Positions 58,960 to 64,000 of a stretch of DNA of 64,000 bases are shown in pieces (positions within the stretch are counted from its first letter, which is position 1; each line of letters opens with the position of its first letter). Source of the stretch: Gonatopus flavifemur (lineage: Eukaryota; Arthropoda; Insecta; Hymenoptera; Dryinidae); assembly GCA_018340375.1 (NCBI GenBank), contig JAFFJZ010000001.1:54552001-54616000 (forward strand), read 5' to 3'. The translations under genes and the position numbers were made by a program. The notes beneath the pieces are model-generated. The model saw only the letters and a program-made list of their open reading frames with translations, was not told the DNA's origin and ran no database searches.

Positions 58960-60687
58960 GGTTTCATAAGTTATTAGACAATCTCAAGTTGTATTTTGGA
59001 CAGCTTCCAACAAGGTATGTTCTACGAGTATTACTTATCCCCAGATAGTAATTCAACCTTGCTGCAATGTTGTTAGGCAAGCTTGTGACAAGGTTGACAT
59101 AGGCTGCCTAATTGACACACGACAAAGGCACAGGCTTACGAAACCCTTGAAGCAAAATTGTAGCAACCTTACTCCGACGAGCTCTTCATTAGCAAGTCAA
59201 AAACAATCGAATGACAAGCTCACATGCACGGGAAGAAATGTTTAGCTGTACCAGCTAAATTTAGCTGTTGCAGCGAAATATCTAGCTATGATAGCTAAAA
59301 TCTAGCCGATACAGCTAAACATTTCTTTCCGTGTGTTAGAAGTTTTTTCAATTACGTACATGAAATCAGGTTCATATACATTCTGCATTCAATTGAATGT
59401 ACAAAAACATGAGGAGACTATAGATTATGCTATAGTTTACATCAAATTTCATATAAAATGTGCATAAAACTGAATTCATGTACGTACTTGAAAAAAACTT
59501 CCAGTCAAAACATTAAAGTTAATGCAGAAATTGTTAACAGTGAGTGCTTCATATTTAGAATAATCGACCAAGAAACACAAACACAAGATCCATAGGAATG
59601 AGAAAAAAGAAAGATCCATCCACAAGACAACAATGTTTTTATTCGCAATAGCTGCCAGTTTATTTGAATTTCATACTCGATAATTTTCTTTTTATTTCTT
59701 ACAAAATTTGGATCACAATGGAGATGTGTCAAAATGATTCTCTAATCTTTAACGAATTCAATTAGCTATCAAATACATTCCTTTTTTCAGCTTTCGAACA
59801 ATTTACTACGTTCTTAGCGTTTCATGAGCCGTCACGTTACAAGTTGTATTATCAACTCACAACGATACGCACACGCATTCTGATTTTTCATTTGTGCTGT
59901 TTGTTTTTTTTGTCAACATACGTCAATAAAATCACATATTCAACAACGATAATACATATAATAAATACATCTTATGTATTAGACATGAACAGCAATAATG
60001 ATCTGTCAGCCGATTGACAATTACTTCATTTGATTGAGACTACACAGCCGAACACTAGCTCCATATATTTTCATTGATCGCTTATCTAGATTTAGTTCTA
60101 CGCGAAATCATAAATCCTAATGAGAAATTAGGGATCAACAATACAATTCTTTTCATATCTCTTTCCTTAAGATTCCTATTTTGTATCTTTCTGAAGTTTC
60201 ATCGAACTTGTGCGATTCGCATTGTATTGTCAGGGTAAAAAATCAGTGGACATCGAAGATCAAAGTGACGAACAGTTTTGAGAATCCAAATATTTTCATT
60301 CCTCTCTCCACATTCGTCAGAAACACTTCATTCAGTCGTATATTTTTGTTGTTTTTTTTCTTCTTTTTCATGATGGTTTTTGATTGGATACACTGTTATT
60401 TGGAAATTACCTTTGACACTGAAGTTTGATTGGAATATGATTCTGATTCAGCGAATTCATTGCAAATTCTGAGATGCAAACCATACAAAACCCGCATTGA
60501 GAACAAAATTCATTTAAACCATCGAATTGAATTGGGTTGTGGGATTCAGTTCCGAGTAACGACAGAATAGGAGACGATAATGAAAAATGTAGTAAAGATA
60601 ACTTCAAATTAGTAACAGGAATCAAAGTCAGCGAAAGTAAATTTGAATGTAGTTGAACCATCACGAATTTCAGTTATCCAAATATCA
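58960..60687. other. Intergenic, no gene seen
   Basis: A 108-bp fold-back is listed separately. An inverted pair near 59345-59500 (ACGTACATGAAATC / TTCATGTACGTAC) suggests another element. No coding exon. Confidence 0.55.
59228..59333. mobile_element. Small palindrome of TAGCTG words
   Basis: CACGGGAAGAAATGTTTAGC to GCTAAACATTTCTTTCCGTG, arms filled with TAGCTGT / ACAGCTA. TG occurs on both sides; the end type is that of the TA group (CACGGAAAG). Confidence 0.8.
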
Positions 60688-60817
60688 CCCAGGTAAAAAT
60701 ATTCTATTGAATCCTATTACGAATGGTAACATTTCTGATTGAATATCATTGAATTTCATTGAAACCTATGCATTTTCTCATTCGTCAATGAGATTTTATG
60801 GATTATTTGTAAGAGGG
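60688..60817. mobile_element. CCC..GGG element, TSD CA
   Basis: CCCAGGTAAAAATATTC to TTTGTAAGAGGG, flanked by CA (60686-60687, 60818-60819). It is the uninterrupted relative of 40402-41940. Confidence 0.85.
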
Positions 60818-60881
60818 CAACCACTGTACCTAATTAATTACCGAAATCAATTCGGAATAAGGATGATTCATTACTTTTTTA

Positions 60882-61006
60882 GGGTTGCCAGATAAAAGCC
60901 GGGACAGTCGACGATTGGATAATTCTCATGTCCCCAACCATTCATATTCCAGATTCTAAAATCCGGAACCAATCACCAAGCTGTCCTGGTTTTCATCTGG
61001 CAACTC
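60882..61006. mobile_element. MITE, GGGTTGCCAGA ends, TA flanks
   Basis: GGGTTGCCAGATAAAAGCC to GGTTTTCATCTGGCAACTC, about 45-bp imperfect TIRs, TA on both sides (60880-60881, 61007-61008). Confidence 0.82.
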
Positions 61007-61723
61007 TACATAAAACTGTGTTAGATTTTTCTACGATTTTTTCGCTTGGCATTTCAAACAGGTTATGTTCGTGAAAAGATATCAATTTCAGCTCGGGCAG
61101 CGTTTAGCAGAATATCTACAATATTCTGCGAGTTAAAGACGGAGCATTGATTTTTTATTAGTTTTTCCTTGGCTAGGGTTTTTACGAACTATTCGAGGTT
61201 GTCAAATGAAGACATTCCAAATTTGCACATCGATCTCAAGGCTAATGAACATTTTTGTCAGAGAAAAAGCATCTAGAATTCTATTCATGTTGGAAATTCG
61301 AGGAGATTCCATTTTAGAGTTTCATGAAGAACTCTCCATCGGCCTTAGATTGTATGTGCAGTTTTGGAATAATAGATATAAGACATTCGAAATTTTATCT
61401 GAAATTTTAAAAAAGGAGTGGTATTCCACGTATACTTTCTCATGTTAGGAAATAATAATAAATAATTACACTGAATCAAGTGTAATATGAAAATTCACAT
61501 AGCATGTGATGCTTTTTATTCCTCGTTTTGTAAGTGAGCTTCCTACCAGCCTTCTACAAGATATCAATAAGCTTATGAGCTTCTTATCATGCGTAGTCTA
61601 GGAACATTTTCGTCAATCTCGTCTGAAGATCTCGCAGCAGGCTCATACAGCTATTAGAAGAGAAATCATATAAGCCACATTTGCTACATAACTTCAGTGC
61701 CAAAGGCGAATTTTCTGGACTAG

Positions 61724-61950
61724 CCCAAGTAGCGCAAGAACTTTTAAAACATCCTGCGGTGATTCTCTAATCACGCATGGAATGTGCAAGTGGGACTGTT
61801 TTGGATAAATTCGAAAAATACATTCTAAGAATGCGCATAGAATATAGTTATCCGAAACAGTCTTATTCGAAGATTCCGAGAATGTTCATAGTACATGCTC
61901 AGAACTTCCAAGAATCTTCTGAGCGTTCCTAACCTGCTAAGTTACTTGGG
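61724..61950. mobile_element. CCC..GGG element, TSD AG, CCCAAGTAGC family
   Basis: CCCAAGTAGCGCAAG to CTAAGTTACTTGGG, flanked by AG (61722-61723, 61951-61952). The 227-bp partner of 50900-51126, inverted relative to it. Confidence 0.92.
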
Positions 61951-63595
61951 AGTTACATTTCGTGTAATAATACTTGAAATGATCCATACATACTGCAAGT
62001 TGATTATATATTATTTCATCATCTAGCAATTTTCTGAATTCATGTAATTCAGTTTATTCGTTACGGTAAATGAAAGCATAGTGGCACAAGTACATCACAT
62101 TCTCTTAACAATATATCAAACGATGACAATTTATATAAAAAGAGGTTCATGAGATGTACATAATCCAAAAAACGATCCATCATTTTCTCATAATGAAATA
62201 AAATGACAAGGAAAAGGAGGAGAGCCCATTACTATACGTTCTCCCCAATCTCACCGATGAAACATGATACAGAATTTCTATGAAGTTATCCTGCATTTGA
62301 GACGAGAAAGTGAAGAAGAGAGGTATGCAATTGTATGCTCGAGTCAAATAACATATTTTGAAGGAAATACATGTGCTCAAAATCAGCCTTATGTACGTTA
62401 TGGACGCTCCTGCTTTTCTATGATGAGTTCAAACTACTTGACTGATACTGAGAAAATTCAGTAGCATCTTATGATAATATAAAGGATTCACTGAAATGAG
62501 TTAATACCCATTCATGTAATCTCATCCTCAACACTCCCACACACCAAGTCATGCGAATGGACAAGATGGTTTGATGATGAATCATCATCGATGACTTGAT
62601 TTTCAGTCACAATATCACATTACAATCATAGAACTCGTATAAAGGAATTCATTTAAAAATACTGCCAAGTCGTTGATGTATTCTTTTGAAAATATCAACG
62701 CATATATCAGTTTGTACTATTGTTCACAAATTGGAAATAAATTATTCCGCAGGTATCGTAAATTCATTGACTGGAATTCATTGAATGTGATCAAACTTAT
62801 ATTTCTGTTCCAACGAAATAAGATTAAATGAATCTCGTCTCCCCATTGAATCATCAGATTCTATGGATATGGTTGGATGATTAGAGAATTGATTTGTATG
62901 AGATTAATTTTAGGTCTTCATTTTCGAAGGTCGTACTTGTTGATGTACGATATCCACATACGTATTGAATTGATCTTCAATCATCTTCAATATGCAAACA
63001 CGAAGAGAATCATTTATTTAATAAATAAGAACACTTTTATGTTTCTTCGACATTTTATAAAATACTTATGTATCGTTTGCGATATGATTTTAATATACAG
63101 AGAGCATAGTTCCTAAGAGTTTATAAATACTAAAATCTTGATATCAATGTAACTGACATGAATGATGTAGGGATCGATGTGTCTGTTGTAAATCAAAATC
63201 AGTTCCACCATTGATGCGGTGAAAGCCAAATTCATTGAATTATTGATCGGACACGCAGTGGTGTATTGGAAAGGAAAGATGGTGTTTTTACAATTTTGTG
63301 GAATGTTTGTAACCAACTGAAACAATCAGTCATGTTTTTACCATACCAGGGGAGAGCGGGGCAAGATCGTTCGCTTACACTGTCAACAAAAATTCAATAC
63401 GAATGGATACGATGGATTTATTTATCCGAGTAGAAATCATTCGTGATATTCTGTAGATTTTGTCATTGCTCGCACGGAGAAAAATCAGGGAGCATATTTC
63501 ACTTCATACTATGAGTCACCAATTTTTTGTAGCTCCTACAGTATTTTAAGTATGGTTTATTTCTTACAAAGTGAATCGTTCTTCAACGTTGGTAC
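61951..63595. other. Intergenic, no gene seen
   Basis: AT-rich. A short GATGATGAATCATCATC palindrome lies near 62572. A CACGGAGAAAAATC end near 63474 may be a lone terminus. Open frames are short and without domains. Confidence 0.55.
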
Positions 63596-63848
63596 GCCGC
63601 AAAGAATGATTGTGGGAATTTCCCTCACAAAATGGTGACAGCAAAGTTCCTCCACAGATGAGGAGTTTCCCACCATAATTTGGTGGACTTTTCCTTCATT
63701 TGTAGAGGATTTATCGCCTGAAAAAACAAAATAATCCCTCGAAGTGGTGGAAAAATCCCTTATTTCTGATGGAAAAACAATTCCCCCACGATGAAGGGAC
63801 GAAATCCATCAACATTATGAAGGGAAACTCCCGACATTCTTTTCAGTG
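63596..63848. mobile_element. TA-flanked MITE, sister of 57971-58465
   Basis: The right end ATTCTTTTCAGTG is intact; the left end CGCCGCAAAGAATG has lost the CACTG form. TA lies at 63594-63595 and 63849-63850. It has no nested insert and so serves as the empty-site reference for 58033-58272. Confidence 0.82.
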
Positions 63849-64000
63849 TACATAGTACTCCAATAGAGTAACTTCTGTTCAGAAAATGGTCATTCTCATA
63901 TCAATTGAGCGCTGAAGTAAGAGCTACCGCGCATGAACTAGCGGTTAGACTTCAGGTTACCCCTCGTGTGGTCAGAACCTAGTCAGGCTTCGTCAGGTCT

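Overview
The window looks like insect nuclear DNA. It is AT-rich and intron-bearing, carries two recognisable insect-type genes, and has no operons, ribosome-binding sites or CRISPR array. The order or species cannot be fixed from the sequence alone. Most of the window is mobile-element debris, much of it recent enough that both ends and the target-site duplications (TSDs) are still readable.

Layout. 1-4.8 kb: degenerate direct and inverted repeats, no gene. 4.8-9.9 kb: a long inverted repeat (two arms of about 1.78 kb around a 1.3 kb spacer) whose arms each carry an outward-facing TATA box and a first-exon-like block ending in a splice donor. 10.1-10.6 kb: a fold-back element. 10.8-15.9 kb: a nearly full-length but broken CR1/Jockey-group LINE. 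18.6-20.7 kb: a complete six-exon gene for Donson (Drosophila humpty dumpty), a replication-fork protein. 20.7-27.8 kb: intergenic, filled with small fold-back elements. 27.85-53.06 kb: one large plus-strand gene for a BTB / two-C2H2-finger / AT-hook transcription factor. Its TATA promoter and noncoding first exon lie near 27.85-28.48 kb, a 9.6 kb intron follows, then five coding exons. The BTB domain itself is split by a second 9.6 kb intron that contains an uninterrupted pogo/Tigger-like transposase gene (45.7-47.3 kb). 53.1-64 kb: intergenic, again full of small elements.

The most striking signal is a large set of non-autonomous elements that all begin 5'-CCC, end GGG-3', and sit between matching 2-bp TSDs of no fixed sequence (AA, AT, TA, TT, CA, GT, GA, TG, TC, AG). 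I count 17 in this window. Their arms are packed with short family-specific repeated words. The largest (40519-41925) has expanded into a layered satellite of about 11, 180 and 353 bp. They fall into two main terminal classes (CCCA..TAGCACAA and CCCTGGTGAAA). No transposase for them is visible here. Other sets are told apart by TSD: TA (CACTG.. or GGGTG.. ends), 8 bp (hAT-like, TAGTGATGG ends) and TTAA (one young element with about 100-bp TIRs). Several insertions can be checked against a related uninterrupted copy inside the same window.
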